A stretch of 64,000 nt of DNA from Pseudomonadota bacterium. GTDB taxonomy: Bacteria > Pseudomonadota > Gammaproteobacteria > Burkholderiales > Rhodocyclaceae. The translations under genes and the position numbers were made by a program. Positions within the stretch are counted from its first letter, which is position 1, and each line of letters begins with the position of its first letter. Below, piece after piece: positions 33,504 to 42,962 of this stretch. Location of the stretch: the NCBI GenBank assembly GCA_026399515.1, contig JAPLQT010000075.1, positions 1-64,000 of the forward strand, written 5' to 3'. Under the pieces are notes generated by a model. It had not been told where the DNA came from. It made no database searches and saw nothing but the letters and a program-made list of their open reading frames with translations.

Positions 33504-33997
33504 GGATAATCCTAGCCCTGAGCCTCGCGTTGCTGTGTGCATTCGCCCAAGCCAAGGACGCGGTGCCGATGGCGGCGGACGAGGCGGTCGAAAAGCGCAT
33601 GGTGGCGATTTCCGATGAACTGCGCTGCCTGGTCTGCCAGAACGAGTCGTTGTCCGGGTCGCACGCCGAACTGGCGCAGGATCTGCGGCGCGAGATCCGT
33701 TCCCTGATCAAGCAGGGCAAGTCGGATGCGGAAATCATGGATTTCATGGTCAGCCGTTACGGCGATTTCGTCCGTTACCGGCCGCCGCTGAAAGCCAGCA
33801 CCTACCTGCTCTGGTTTGGCCCGTTCCTCTTGCTGGCAGGCGCCATCGCCGCGCTGGTCGTTTATCTGCGCCGTCGCGGCGAACGTGTCAACACTTCCGC
33901 CGAGAGTTTGGAGACGACGCTTTCCGCCGAGGAAAGCCGGCAAGCGGATGCATTGCTGAAACAGAACGATATGAACGAGAGCGAGAACAAACAATGA
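33500..33997 (+). CDS. ccmH: Cytochrome c maturation protein CcmH
   Basis: 165 residues: signal peptide (residues 1-18), the redox motif LRCLVCQNESLSGSHAELA, a transmembrane helix (near 99-120, YLLWFGPFLLLAGAIAALVV) and a short cytosolic tail. Partner of CcmG in apocytochrome reduction. Overlaps ccmI by 4 bp, so CcmH and the TPR part are separate genes here. Confidence 0.96.
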   Translation: MRIILALSLALLCAFAQAKDAVPMAADEAVEKRMVAISDELRCLVCQNESLSGSHAELAQDLRREIRSLIKQGKSDAEIMDFMVSRYGDFVRYRPPLKASTYLLWFGPFLLLAGAIAALVVYLRRRGERVNTSAESLETTLSAEESRQADALLKQNDMNESENKQ

Positions 33998-35223
33998 GTA
34001 TTCCCTTCCTGGTTGCCGCCGCAGTGATGGCGCTGGTGGCCCTGGCCTGGTTGCTGCGTCCGCTGCTGCGCCGCGCCGGCGGTGTATCGAGCGCCTCGCG
34101 CCAAGCCATCAACAGCGCGATCTACCGCGACCAGTTGGCCGAACTGGAACGGGATCGCGCGGACGGCAGTCTCGCCGATAGCGATTTCGAACAGGCGCGT
34201 GTCGAGCTGCAACGCCGCCTGCTGGAGGATGCCGCAGTCGCCGATGCGCCGCCCGCAGTCCCGCGTCCGGCAAAGCGCACGGCATTGACTGTGGCGCTGC
34301 TGTTGCCGCTATCGGCAGCCCTGTTGTATGCGTGGCTGGGCAATCCGGCCGCGATGCAGCCGGCAGAGGCACGCCATCAAGCCACGGCAGGCCAGATGGA
34401 TGAGATGGTCGCCAAGCTGGACGCACGCTTGCAACAGAACCCGAATGATCCGCAAGGTTGGGCCATGCTGGGACGCACCTACAAGGCGCTGCGTCGATTC
34501 GATGAAGCGGAGAAAGCCTTTATCCGTGCCGGCGATCTAGTGAACCAGGATGCGGCGCTGTTGACCGAGTATGCCGATCTTCTGGCGGTGCGCGCCAATG
34601 GCAACCTCGAAGGCAAGCCGCTGCAAATGGTCCAGCAGGCGCTCAAGATAGACCCGGAAAACTTCATGGCATTGGCGCTCGCTGGCACGGCTGCCTACAA
34701 TCGCCAGGACTTCCCGGAAGCCTCACGCTACTGGAATCGTCTCCTCAAGCTATTGCCTCCGGATTCGGAAGATGCCAAGTCGCTCAGCGCCACGCTTGCC
34801 GATATAAGCGGAAAGAGCGGTGGCGAGGTGGGCCGTCAACCAGTGGCCAAGGCGGACAGCGGAAAGCCGGCATCTTCGAGCAAGACCGTCAGCGGCAGCG
34901 TCACGCTGGCGCCGGCACTGGCCGCCAAGGTGCAACCGGGCGATGCACTGTTCATCTATGCGCGTCCGGTTGCCGGCTCGCGCATGCCCTTGGCCTTGCT
35001 GCGCGGACATGCCGGCGACCTGCCGCTGAACTTCACCCTCGACGACTCCTTGGCCATCAGTCCGGACATAAAACTATCGGGTGCCAGCGAAGTAAAACTC
35101 GAAGCGCGCGTGACGAAATCGGGACAAGCGATCCGCCAGCCGGGTGACCTGATCGGCGAGAGCGGCCCTGTCAAGATCGGAGCCAAGGGCATCAAGCTGA
35201 CCATCGATCAGGTTAGCCCATAG
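33994..35223 (+). CDS. ccmI: Cytochrome c maturation TPR protein CcmI
   Basis: 409 residues. Two N-terminal transmembrane segments (about 3-22 and 96-114) flank a cytosolic region with SAIYRDQLAELERDRADG. A periplasmic TPR domain follows (DPQGWAMLGRTYKALRRFDEA, then ALLTEYADLLAVRANG), and a C-terminal beta-rich domain (about 300-409: VSGSVTLAPALAAKVQPGD and the rest) resembles the extension found in many proteobacterial CcmI. It captures apocytochrome c C-termini. Last gene of the ccm operon; the dispersed repeat copy B follows 4 bp after its stop. Confidence 0.94.
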   Translation: MSIPFLVAAAVMALVALAWLLRPLLRRAGGVSSASRQAINSAIYRDQLAELERDRADGSLADSDFEQARVELQRRLLEDAAVADAPPAVPRPAKRTALTVALLLPLSAALLYAWLGNPAAMQPAEARHQATAGQMDEMVAKLDARLQQNPNDPQGWAMLGRTYKALRRFDEAEKAFIRAGDLVNQDAALLTEYADLLAVRANGNLEGKPLQMVQQALKIDPENFMALALAGTAAYNRQDFPEASRYWNRLLKLLPPDSEDAKSLSATLADISGKSGGEVGRQPVAKADSGKPASSSKTVSGSVTLAPALAAKVQPGDALFIYARPVAGSRMPLALLRGHAGDLPLNFTLDDSLAISPDIKLSGASEVKLEARVTKSGQAIRQPGDLIGESGPVKIGAKGIKLTIDQVSP

Positions 35224-35227
35224 ACCG

Positions 35228-35406
35228 CTAACTCGCATCGTCGTCAGACCACGCTCGTGCAATGAAATCGTTCAAGAACAGGGTTTACGCCCCCTCCCCC
35301 AACCCCCGCCCAGGCGGGGGCTACAAGTTGCTCGCTGCGCTCGTGGGTTACTGGTGCCCGACTTTGGGGTCAGGGTACGGGGCGCTTCGTAACGGTATTT
35401 CAGGTT
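35228..35406. repeat. Dispersed repeat element, copy B
   Basis: About 180 bp between the convergent ccmI and hprK genes. It aligns by eye with copy C over most of its length: CGTCGTCAGACC, GTTCAAGAACA, TTTACGCCCC, the hairpin CCCCCGC-CCAG-GCGGGGG (35303-35320), GGCTACAA, CTCGCTGCGCTCGTGGG, GGTACGGGGCGCTTCGTAAC and GGTATTTCA. It lacks the 27-bp hairpin unit found in copies A and C, and carries an extra insert (ACTGGTGCCCGACTTTGG). No coding potential seen. Confidence 0.85.
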
Positions 35407-35421
35407 AACCAAGCCTAGCGG

Positions 35422-36369
35422 TCAAATTTCGGACTCGTCGTCGGTGATGTTCAGCGCCCGCTGCTGGCGATCGAGGAATTCCTGCATGCTGTCGATGCCG
35501 CGCAACTGTAGTATGGTGGAGCGCACTGCGGCCTCCAGCAGAACCGCCAGGTTGCGGCCGGCTGTCACGGGAATCACGACCTTGCGCACCGCAACACCAA
35601 GGATGATCTCGGTTTGAGCATCGAGGGGCAGGCGCGCTGCTTCGGGAACTCCGATCTGGGTCTTTTGCAGATGCACCATGAGCTTCAATTTCATCTTGCG
35701 GCGGCAGGCCGTTTCGCCGAATATCGTGCGGATATTGAGCAGCCCAAGGCCGCGCACTTCGATAAAGTCTTTAAGCAAATCCGGGCAGCGGCCTTCGAGA
35801 ACATCCGGTGAAAGACGTGAAATTTCGACTACGTCATCGGCCACCAGGCCGTGGCCGCGGGAAATGAGTTCGATCCCCAACTCACTCTTGCCGACACCGG
35901 AATCGCCGGTAATCAGCACACCCATCCCCAGAACGTCCATGAACACTCCATGCAAGGACGCCGTTTCCGCCAGTTGCCGCGACAGGTAAAGGCGCAATGA
36001 GTTGATCACGGCGGCAGCCGAGAGCGAAGACATGAACAACGGGGTATCGCCGCTTTCGCACAGGCTACGGACCGTTTCCGGGACCTCGCAACCATCAGCG
36101 ACGATCAGTGCCGGGGGTCTCGCCGAGATGATTTCGCCGATATGGTGGATGACTTTTTCCGGATCCTGCCGGTTGGCCCAATCTATTTCGGGAGCCCCCA
36201 ATACCTGGACTCGGTTTGGATGGATCAAGTTCAGGTGACCCACCAGGTCAGCCGAAGATAAGTCCAGTTGCGGTACGGATATGGAGGCGTTCAGCGAGCC
36301 GCAAACCCACTCAAGATGCAAGCGGCTGCGATTGTATTCAAGTAGCTGCTTGACTGTCAGATGTGGCAT
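35422..36369 (-). CDS. hprK: HPr kinase/phosphorylase
   Basis: 315 residues. Walker A GDSGVGKSELGIELISRGH (near 152) and the HprK signature region EVRGLGLLNIRTIFGE are present; length is typical. It phosphorylates HPr/NPr on Ser in PTS-Ntr control. Its start lies inside the end of ptsN (32-bp overlap), and it is the last gene of the leftward block. Confidence 0.95.
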   Translation of the reverse strand: MPHLTVKQLLEYNRSRLHLEWVCGSLNASISVPQLDLSSADLVGHLNLIHPNRVQVLGAPEIDWANRQDPEKVIHHIGEIISARPPALIVADGCEVPETVRSLCESGDTPLFMSSLSAAAVINSLRLYLSRQLAETASLHGVFMDVLGMGVLITGDSGVGKSELGIELISRGHGLVADDVVEISRLSPDVLEGRCPDLLKDFIEVRGLGLLNIRTIFGETACRRKMKLKLMVHLQKTQIGVPEAARLPLDAQTEIILGVAVRKVVIPVTAGRNLAVLLEAAVRSTILQLRGIDSMQEFLDRQQRALNITDDESEI

Positions 36370-36823
36370 CGACTTGCCCGTTCACGAACAGGGTATGAAT
36401 TTCCGCAGGATCCAGCGCCGTGGCGAGTTTTTCCCGGAAACAGCGGTCTGAAAACATTTGCGCCAACTCGGAAAGAATTTGCAGGTGATGCTCGGTGGCG
36501 GCTTCCGGGACCAACAGTACAAAGAGCAGGCTCACCGGCTTCCCGTCGGGAGCATCGAACTGCACCGGAACCGCCAGGCGCAAGAAGCCGCCGACGGCTT
36601 CCTTGAGGCCCTTGACGCGACCGTGCGGAATGGCAATGCCCTGGCCCAGTCCCGTCGAGCCGAGTTTTTCGCGCGCGAAAAGAGCGTCATACACCGTGCT
36701 TCGGGCAATTCCCTGGTGGTTTTCGAACATCAAACCGGCTTGGTCGAAAACACGCTTCTTGCTGCCCGCATCCAGGTTGAGAAGGATGTTGGAAGTCGGC
36801 AGGAGTTTGGCTATCTGGTTCAT
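36338..36823 (-). CDS. ptsN: PTS-Ntr EIIA component
   Basis: 161 residues of EIIA-Ntr length. The phospho-acceptor His is in GQGIAIPHGRVKGL (near 70). It relays the nitrogen PTS signal to potassium and phosphate control. Usual partner of hpf and rpoN, as here. Confidence 0.95.
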   Translation of the reverse strand: MNQIAKLLPTSNILLNLDAGSKKRVFDQAGLMFENHQGIARSTVYDALFAREKLGSTGLGQGIAIPHGRVKGLKEAVGGFLRLAVPVQFDAPDGKPVSLLFVLLVPEAATEHHLQILSELAQMFSDRCFREKLATALDPAEIHTLFVNGQVDATSDSQAAT

Positions 36824-36900
36824 CGGTGACGAGAGAGGATAGGTCCTTCGCAGCTATGGGGGGCGCAGTATACCGCTAAAGACGGGCGGACTCAGGCAGA

Positions 36901-37221
36901 TTATTCGGTGGCTTTGCGCTTGTGTCCTTCGTGGGCATGGTTCGAATTCTTCTCCTTGTACTTCACCACCTGGCGATCGAGTTTGTCGGCCAGCGTGTCG
37001 ATAGCGGCGTAAAGATCGGGTTCGATGCTGTCGGCAAAAATGTCCTTGCCCTTTACATGCAAAGTGATTTCCGCTTTTTGATTGAGCTTATCCACCGACA
37101 GGATCACATGGGCACTGATGACATTGTCGAAGTGACGGATCACCCGGTCGAGCTTGGCGTTGACATAGTCATGGATGGCTGGCGTGACTTCCATATGGTG
37201 ACCGGTGATGTTGAGATTCAT
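36901..37221 (-). CDS. hpf: Ribosome hibernation-promoting factor (short form)
   Basis: 106 residues: MNLNITGHHMEVTPAIHDYV, LDRVIRHFDNVISAHVILSV and a basic His/Lys tail, the short HPF/YfiA type. It binds the 30S decoding centre to form 100S dimers. Sits between rpoN and ptsN as in most proteobacteria. Confidence 0.96.
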   Translation of the reverse strand: MNLNITGHHMEVTPAIHDYVNAKLDRVIRHFDNVISAHVILSVDKLNQKAEITLHVKGKDIFADSIEPDLYAAIDTLADKLDRQVVKYKEKNSNHAHEGHKRKATE

Positions 37222-37251
37222 GATGGCTCCTTATTGGGGGATGCTGATGTA

Positions 37252-38672
37252 TCAAAAGGACTTGCGTAGATTGACCGGCGGAATGCTTAGCCCTTCGCGG
37301 TACTTGGCGATGGTCCGCCGAGCCACGACGATGCCCTGCTGGCCGAGGATTTCGGCGATACTGGCGTCGGAAAGCGGCTTGTGGCCGTCCTCCGCGCTGA
37401 CGAGTTGTTTGATGAGCGCCCGAATCGCCGTGGAAGATGCCGCGCCGCCGGCCTCAGTGGCGACATGGCTGCCGAAAAAATATTTGAGCTCGAATATGCC
37501 GCGCGGACTGGCCATGAATTTCTGGGTCGTCACGCGGGAGATGGTCGACTCGTGCAAGCCGAGTGTTTCTGCGATTTCACGCAGGGTCAGGGGGCGCATC
37601 GCCACTTCGCCATGTTCGAAAAATTGCCGCTGGCGGTCGACTATCGCCTGGGATACCCGCAGGATGGTTTCGAAACGTTGTTGCACGTTCTTGATCAGCC
37701 ACTTGGCTTCCTGCAACTGGCTGGTCAGTCCGGCGTTGTTATTTCCAGGGCTGGCGCCGCTGCCGCGACTGCGTTGCAGGATGTCGGCATAGAGGCGATT
37801 GATGCGCAGTCGTGGCATGGCGTCTTGATTGAGGCTGACGGTCCAGCCGCCGCGCATCTTGCGTACCACCACATCGGGAATGATGTAGCGCGTATCGCTG
37901 GGCGCATACTGGGCGCCCGGGCGGGGATTGAGCGAGCAGATCAAGGCATGGGCGCTGCGCAACGCGACGTCGTCGCAGCGCAAGACTTTTTTCAGTTTGA
38001 CGAAATCACGCGCGGCAAGCAAATCCAGGTGCTGTCGCACCAGCACCAGTGCCAAATCGCGAATCGGTGTAGCCGCCTGGCTCTGCAATTGTAAAGCCAG
38101 GCATTCCCGGGGGCTGCGCGCGCCAACCCCGGTTGGATCGAAATTCTGTAGATGGCACAAGGCTATGTGCAATTCTTCCAGCAGTTCTTCCCGACTGGTT
38201 TCCTGATTTTCTTCAGTCAGCACATCGAGCAGTTCCTCCAGATCCTGGGCCAGATAGCCGTCTTCATCGAGTGCCATCCGAGTTGTGCGGTCAGATGGTC
38301 ACGCAGGGAACTGGCCGCCGCCTGAATCTCCGCGAAATCCGAATCATCGCCATCGTTGCTGTCGTGCGGATTGCGATTGCCGGGAGCATCGCCGCTCCAG
38401 TTGGAATCGGCAGGTATGTTGTAGGCTTCGTCGTAGGTCGCCGTCGGCGGCTCGTCGGCCACCGTCTGGGGTGAAGACAATGCATCACTGGCCGGGACGA
38501 AGGCCGCGCCCTCATTGACGTCCTCACGTTCAAGCAGCGGGTTGTCCTGCAGAAATTGTTCAATTTCCTGATTGAGCTCAAGCGTAGACAACTGCAACAG
38601 ACGGATCGACTGCTGTAGCTGCGGCGTCAGCGCAAGATGTTGGGAGAGTTTTAGTTGGAGCGTCTGTTTCAT
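37252..38672 (-). pseudogene. rpoN: RNA polymerase sigma-54 factor, disrupted by an internal frameshifting deletion
   Basis: Two adjoining frames together encode sigma-54. The first (from 38672) has region I MKQTLQLKLSQHLALTPQLQ, the acidic region II and the start of the core-binding domain ([12 protein letters not shown]), then runs out of frame. From about 38274 another frame resumes with [16 protein letters not shown] and continues to the end, with [22 protein letters not shown] and the RpoN box [10 protein letters not shown]. Compared with typical sigma-54, about 16 residues between QLG and ALDEDGYL are missing, and the reading phase is off by one base (roughly 49 bp lost). The rest looks well conserved. 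Either a recent inactivation or a sequence error. Confidence 0.85.
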
Positions 38673-38695
38673 GATCCGGTCTAGACTCAGACGAC

Positions 38696-39466
38696 CTACA
38701 TGCGGAAATTTTCGCCAAGATAGACCTTGCGGACGCTTTCATTATAGACAATTTCATCTGGCCTGCCGGAGGCCAATACCTCGCCGGCGTTGATGATGGT
38801 GGCGCGATCGCAGATACCCAGGGTCTCGCGCACATTGTGGTCGGTGATCAGCACCCCTATGCCTCTTTCCTTGAGAAAGCCGATGATTTTCTGAATGTCG
38901 ATAACGGCGATCGGATCAACGCCCGCGAAAGGCTCGTCAAGCAGGATGAAACGTGGTGTGGTCGCCAGCGCCCTGGCGATCTCGACACGGCGACGTTCCC
39001 CTCCCGACAGCGAGATAGCGGAGTTGTCGCGCAAGTGGGTAATATGTAATTCCTGTAGCAACACGTCAAGCCGATTGTCGATTTCATCGCTGGAGAGCTT
39101 TTGCAGTTCGAGTACGGCACGAATATTGTCGGCAACGCTGAGTTTGCGAAACACCGAGTTTTCCTGCGGCAAGTAGGACAGCCCAAGTTGTGCGCGGCGA
39201 TGAATCGGCATGTGGGTGAGGTTGGCGCTATTGCCGTTATGGTCGAGGCGAATATCGCCGCCATCGGCGGCCACCAAGCCGACGATCATATAGAAGCAAG
39301 TTGTCTTGCCTGCGCCGTTGGGTCCCAGCAGGCCGATGACTTCGCCGCTGCCGACATCGAAAGAGACATCCTTGACGACGCTGCGTGTCTTGTATTTCTT
39401 GCTCAGGCCCCTGACCATCAACCTGCTCCCGGGGCTCTTCGTCGCGACTTTGCCGCTCTCACTCAT
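38696..39466 (-). CDS. lptB: LPS export ABC transporter ATP-binding protein
   Basis: 256 residues from ATG 39466. Walker [17 protein letters not shown]-loop region [13 protein letters not shown], signature [15 protein letters not shown] and Walker [17 protein letters not shown] are intact. It powers the LptFG bridge moving LPS to the outer membrane. It lies 23 bp before rpoN, the conserved lptB-rpoN pair, but upstream is recX rather than the usual lptC-lptA. Confidence 0.96.
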   Translation of the reverse strand: MSESGKVATKSPGSRLMVRGLSKKYKTRSVVKDVSFDVGSGEVIGLLGPNGAGKTTCFYMIVGLVAADGGDIRLDHNGNSANLTHMPIHRRAQLGLSYLPQENSVFRKLSVADNIRAVLELQKLSSDEIDNRLDVLLQELHITHLRDNSAISLSGGERRRVEIARALATTPRFILLDEPFAGVDPIAVIDIQKIIGFLKERGIGVLITDHNVRETLGICDRATIINAGEVLASGRPDEIVYNESVRKVYLGENFRM

Positions 39467-39932
39467 CGTCCGGTGCCGACAGCAGTTTGCGGATGATCTC
39501 GGCGGAAAACCCGCGGCTTTGCAGAAAACGCGCCTGGCGTGCCCATTCCTTGGCATCGCGAACATCCGATGCAGGGTGCTTGCCGAACTTGCGTTGCCAT
39601 AGTTCGCGGGCGCGTTGCAACTCGCTTCCGAGCTCTTGTTGGGCTAGGCTGGCTTCGATCAACTCGGCGCTGATGCCCTTGGCGCGCAAGGAATGGTTGA
39701 GCTTCGCCGCGCCGAAGCGCGCGGCGTGGCCGCGCACATAGGCGGCCGCCGCGCGCGCGTCGGAGAGCAATCCGGTTTGTTCGAGCTGATCGAGCACGGC
39801 GTTGATTTCTTCAGAGGTTCCCAGTGGGGTAAGCTTCTTGGAGAGTTCGACGCGACTGTGGTCGCGCCTGGCCAAGAGTTTGACTGCCCGCCCCCGCAGC
39901 GAAGGCTGTGGGCCGCCGGGCAGGGTCTTCAT
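39459..39932 (-). CDS. recX: RecA regulatory protein RecX
   Basis: 157 residues from ATG 39932; GTG 39935 is an alternative. Tandem three-helix repeats: [40 protein letters not shown] and [19 protein letters not shown]. RecX inhibits RecA filament growth. The start overlaps the recA stop, the normal arrangement, although recA itself appears broken. Confidence 0.93.
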   Translation of the reverse strand: MKTLPGGPQPSLRGRAVKLLARRDHSRVELSKKLTPLGTSEEINAVLDQLEQTGLLSDARAAAAYVRGHAARFGAAKLNHSLRAKGISAELIEASLAQQELGSELQRARELWQRKFGKHPASDVRDAKEWARQARFLQSRGFSAEIIRKLLSAPDDE

Positions 39933-40893
39933 CACTCGCTTGGCGCCCCTACCGGAACCAGGGCACTGATGCCCACCGCCTCGCGCACTTTGTTCTCGAT
40001 CTCACGCGCGATTTCGGGATGCTCACGCAGATATTCACGTGAGTTGTCCCGGCCCTGGCCGATTTTCTCGCCACTATAGGCATACCAGGCTCCCGATTTA
40101 TCGATGATCTTGTGCTCGACGCCGAGGTCGATGATCTCGCCTTCGAGCGAGATGCCTTCGCCGTAGAGGATGTCGAAACGCGCCTCGCGGAACGGCGGCG
40201 CCACCTTGTTCTTGACGACCTTGACCTTGGTCTCGTTGCCGATCACTTCTTCGCCCTTCTTGATCGCTCCTGTGCGCCGGATATACAGGCGCACCGAAGC
40301 ATAAAAATCTGGTTGATGAAGATGACCAGCGTGTTGGTGCGCTTGATGTTGCTGGTGAGCTTCCGGAGGGCCTGGCTCATCAGTCGCGCCTGGAGGCCGG
40401 GCAGTTGATCGCCCATTTCGCCCTCGATTTCGGCGCGGGGAACCAGTGCCGCCACAGAGTCGATCACCACGATGTCGACGCCGCCGGAGCGCACTAGCAT
40501 ATCGGCGATTTCCAGACCCTGCTCGCCGGTATCCGGCTGGGAGATCAGCATATCGCCGACATTCACCCCTAGTTTGCCGGCATATACCGGGTCGAGGGCG
40601 TTTTCGGCATCAATGTAGGCGGCCACGCCGCCGGCTTTCTGGATTTCCGCGACCACATGCAGGCACAAGGTGGCCTTGCCGGAGGATTCCGGACCATAGA
40701 TTTCCACCACCCGGCCGCGCGGCAAGCCACCGATACCCAGCGCGACGCCCAGCCCGCGCGATCCGGTGGACATCACCTGCTGTAGGTCGTTTTCGATCTG
40801 GGCCGCCCCCATTTTCATGATCGAACCCTTGCCGAACTGCTTTTCTATCTGGGCCAGGGCCGCTTGCAGGGCCTTGCTCTTATTGTCGTCCAT
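39932..40893 (-). pseudogene. recA: Recombinase A, disrupted by deletion of the L2 loop with frameshift
   Basis: Frame 1 (40893 to about 40306) encodes residues 1-196, [20 protein letters not shown] through [10 protein letters not shown]. At 40306/40307 the RecA frame shifts by one base and resumes with [20 protein letters not shown] to the normal C-terminus. The about 21 residues that should join INQI to FYASVRL, including the L2 DNA-binding loop (GVMFGNPETTTGGNA in relatives), are missing: 64 bp. Point changes also hit near-invariant sites: Walker A GPESSGKT is GPESSGKA (codon 40672-40674), DAEHALDP is DAENALDP, and RLDIRR is RLYIRR. Such a gene cannot make active RecA. cinA lies upstream and recX downstream. 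Confidence 0.88.
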
Positions 40894-40921
40894 GCTTGTT
40901 CCTTTACGTAGTCTGTGAGAA

Positions 40922-41434
40922 TTATGGCACAGTTTTTGCGCCGTTCAGCAGGGAGAGCAGACCTTGCAACGCGGTGATGACCGCCTGCCGCCGTACCGCC
41001 TGGCGACCGCCGGAAAAATAACGCGTTTCGCTGACGACCGACGTTTGATCCCTGCACCAGGCGAAGCATACGGTACCCACTGGCTTACCAGGTGAGCCAC
41101 CCCCGGGTCCGGCGATTCCGCTGACCGCCAGGGCAATCTGGGCATGGGAATGCGCAAGTGCTCCGAGCGCCATCTCGCATGCAGTCTCCTCGCTGACTGC
41201 GCCATGGCTCTCCAAAGTCTCTTGCCTGACGCCCAGCATTTCCTGCTTGGCAGCGTTGGAATAGGTGACAAAACCGCGCTCAAACCACTCCGAGCTGCCG
41301 GCGGTCTCCGTGACCAATTCTGAAACCCAGCCACCCGTGCAGGATTCGGCACAAGCGAGTCTTAACTTCCGGCTGGCCAGGGCGGTTCCGACCGCGATCG
41401 ACAAGGCCTGCATGTCGCCATCCATTTCAGGCAA
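40922..41434 (-). CDS. pncC: CinA C-terminal domain protein (nicotinamide-nucleotide amidohydrolase)
   Basis: 170 residues containing only the CinA C-terminal domain: [21 protein letters not shown], then [20 protein letters not shown]. Standalone CinA-C/PncC converts NMN to nicotinate mononucleotide. It overlaps pgpA by 8 bp and precedes recA by 28 bp, the familiar pncC-recA-recX order. Confidence 0.93.
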   Translation of the reverse strand: MPEMDGDMQALSIAVGTALASRKLRLACAESCTGGWVSELVTETAGSSEWFERGFVTYSNAAKQEMLGVRQETLESHGAVSEETACEMALGALAHSHAQIALAVSGIAGPGGGSPGKPVGTVCFAWCRDQTSVVSETRYFSGGRQAVRRQAVITALQGLLSLLNGAKTVP

Positions 41435-41936
41435 TCAAGACCTTGATGACCGCCAGGACCAGCAGCGTATAGCCGGCGGCGATGACGTCATCCATCATGA
41501 CGCCGAATCCGTTCTTGACCTTGGTGTCGAACCAGTTCGCTGGCGGCGGTTTGAAGATATCGAAGATACGAAACAGCAGGAAAGCGGCCAGTTGCCAAAG
41601 CAATCCCGGCGGGGCCATAAACAGTACCCCCCAGAATGGCACGATCTCATCCCAGACTATGGCGCCATGATCCACCACCCCCAGGTCGCGGCCGGTGCGG
41701 TCGCAAGCCAACACGCCGTAAGCGAAGGCCAGCAGCAGAAACACCGCAAATCCGCTGTCGCCGCTGCCAAACTGGGGCCGCAGCAGCGGGAAAAGCGCCC
41801 AGGCGAATAGGGTGCCGGCGGTACCCGAAGCGACCGGGGACAGGCCGCTCCCCAGTCCACAGGCGATGAAATGGGCCGGATGGCTGAACAGGAAACGCCA
41901 GGGTGGCGAGGGGGATCGCTTGATTTTCACGTTCAT
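41427..41936 (-). CDS. pgpA: Phosphatidylglycerophosphatase A
   Basis: 169 residues with three to four membrane segments. Active-site acidic motifs are IVWDEIVPFWG and FRIFDIFKPPPANWFD, followed by KNGFGVMMDDVIAAGY, all diagnostic of PgpA. It dephosphorylates PGP to phosphatidylglycerol. Overlaps thiL by 4 bp. Confidence 0.96.
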   Translation of the reverse strand: MNVKIKRSPSPPWRFLFSHPAHFIACGLGSGLSPVASGTAGTLFAWALFPLLRPQFGSGDSGFAVFLLLAFAYGVLACDRTGRDLGVVDHGAIVWDEIVPFWGVLFMAPPGLLWQLAAFLLFRIFDIFKPPPANWFDTKVKNGFGVMMDDVIAAGYTLLVLAVIKVLIA

Positions 41937-42904
41937 GCAAAGTGGTCAAAGCCGCGACTGGGCATCGGTAGTTCTTTGTTTTCTGCGTCGACCAGCGTCA
42001 ATTCACTTGAACCCTGATGTGTAATGCCGCCGATGCAGCTGAGTGCCAGGCCGAGAGTACTGGCTAAGTCCATTATCGCGCCATGTCGGCTGGACGGCGC
42101 GGTGAACACCAATTCGTAATCATCGCCGCCGGCAAGCAGGCAGTGCCGGGCCAGACCAGGATCGTTCGGGCAGGCGCGCGCCACCGCGTCCGGAAGCCGG
42201 TCGGCATGAACGGTCGCGGCGACTCCGGAACGTTCGAGGATGTGGCCGAGGTCGGCCAGCAAGCCGTCGGACACGTCGATTGCCGCTGACGCCAGCCCCT
42301 GTAGCGCCAAGCCCAAGGCCAGTCGCGGTTGAGGACGATGCAGGGCCGCGAGACATTCGCCGAGCGTCGGCTCGTCCAGTGCGCATCGGCCCTGCAAGTG
42401 CGCCAGACCCAATGCGGCGCGCCCCGGTGCGCCGGAGACCCAGATCTCGTCGCCCGGAGCGGCGCCGGAACGCAGCAAGGCCCGGCCGGGAGAAACTTCA
42501 CCGAAAATGGTGACGCAAAAACTCATCGGCCCGCGCGTGGTGTCGCCGCCGATGAGGTCGACGCCGAAGGCGGAGGCGCAGGCGAAGAAGCCGCTGGCGT
42601 AGGCGGCAATCCAGGCTTCGTCGGCTGTCGGCAACGCGGCTGCCAGGAGCGCCCAACGCGGCCGGGCGCCCATCGCCGCGATATCCGAAATATTCACTGC
42701 AAGAGTCTTCCAGCCCAGCGCCTCGGGATCCGTATCGGCGAGGAAATGCGTTCCCGCCACCAGCATGTCGGTGGAGACCACCAGTTCCATGCCGGGTGAG
42801 GGTTGCACGATGGCGCCGTCGTCACCGGCGCCCAGCAGCGTATGGGTGGTCGGGCGAGTAAAATAACGGGCTATCAGTTCAAATTCGGAAGGCACTTTGA
42901 GCAC
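41933..42904 (-). CDS. thiL: Thiamine-monophosphate kinase
   Basis: 323 residues from GTG 42904; a GTG at 42895 (giving V/M-PSEFELIARYF) is the likelier family-type start. Motifs GAGDDGAIVQPSPG, STDMLVAGTHFL, GGDTTRGPMS and AIDVSDGLLADLGHIL are those of the AIR-synthase-like kinase ThiL, which makes thiamine diphosphate. Confidence 0.95.
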   Translation of the reverse strand: MLKVPSEFELIARYFTRPTTHTLLGAGDDGAIVQPSPGMELVVSTDMLVAGTHFLADTDPEALGWKTLAVNISDIAAMGARPRWALLAAALPTADEAWIAAYASGFFACASAFGVDLIGGDTTRGPMSFCVTIFGEVSPGRALLRSGAAPGDEIWVSGAPGRAALGLAHLQGRCALDEPTLGECLAALHRPQPRLALGLALQGLASAAIDVSDGLLADLGHILERSGVAATVHADRLPDAVARACPNDPGLARHCLLAGGDDYELVFTAPSSRHGAIMDLASTLGLALSCIGGITHQGSSELTLVDAENKELPMPSRGFDHFA

Positions 42905-42962
42905 CAGAAATCAGTGATTCCAGATGAACCGGTATCGGTCACTTGGGGGCTTCCGGATACCC

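Noticed and set aside
40243..40306. The tail [20 protein letters not shown] of the first recA frame as a genuine alternative C-terminus
   Set aside because: It is the out-of-frame reading of [14 protein letters not shown] that follows in the next frame, so it is a product of the deletion.
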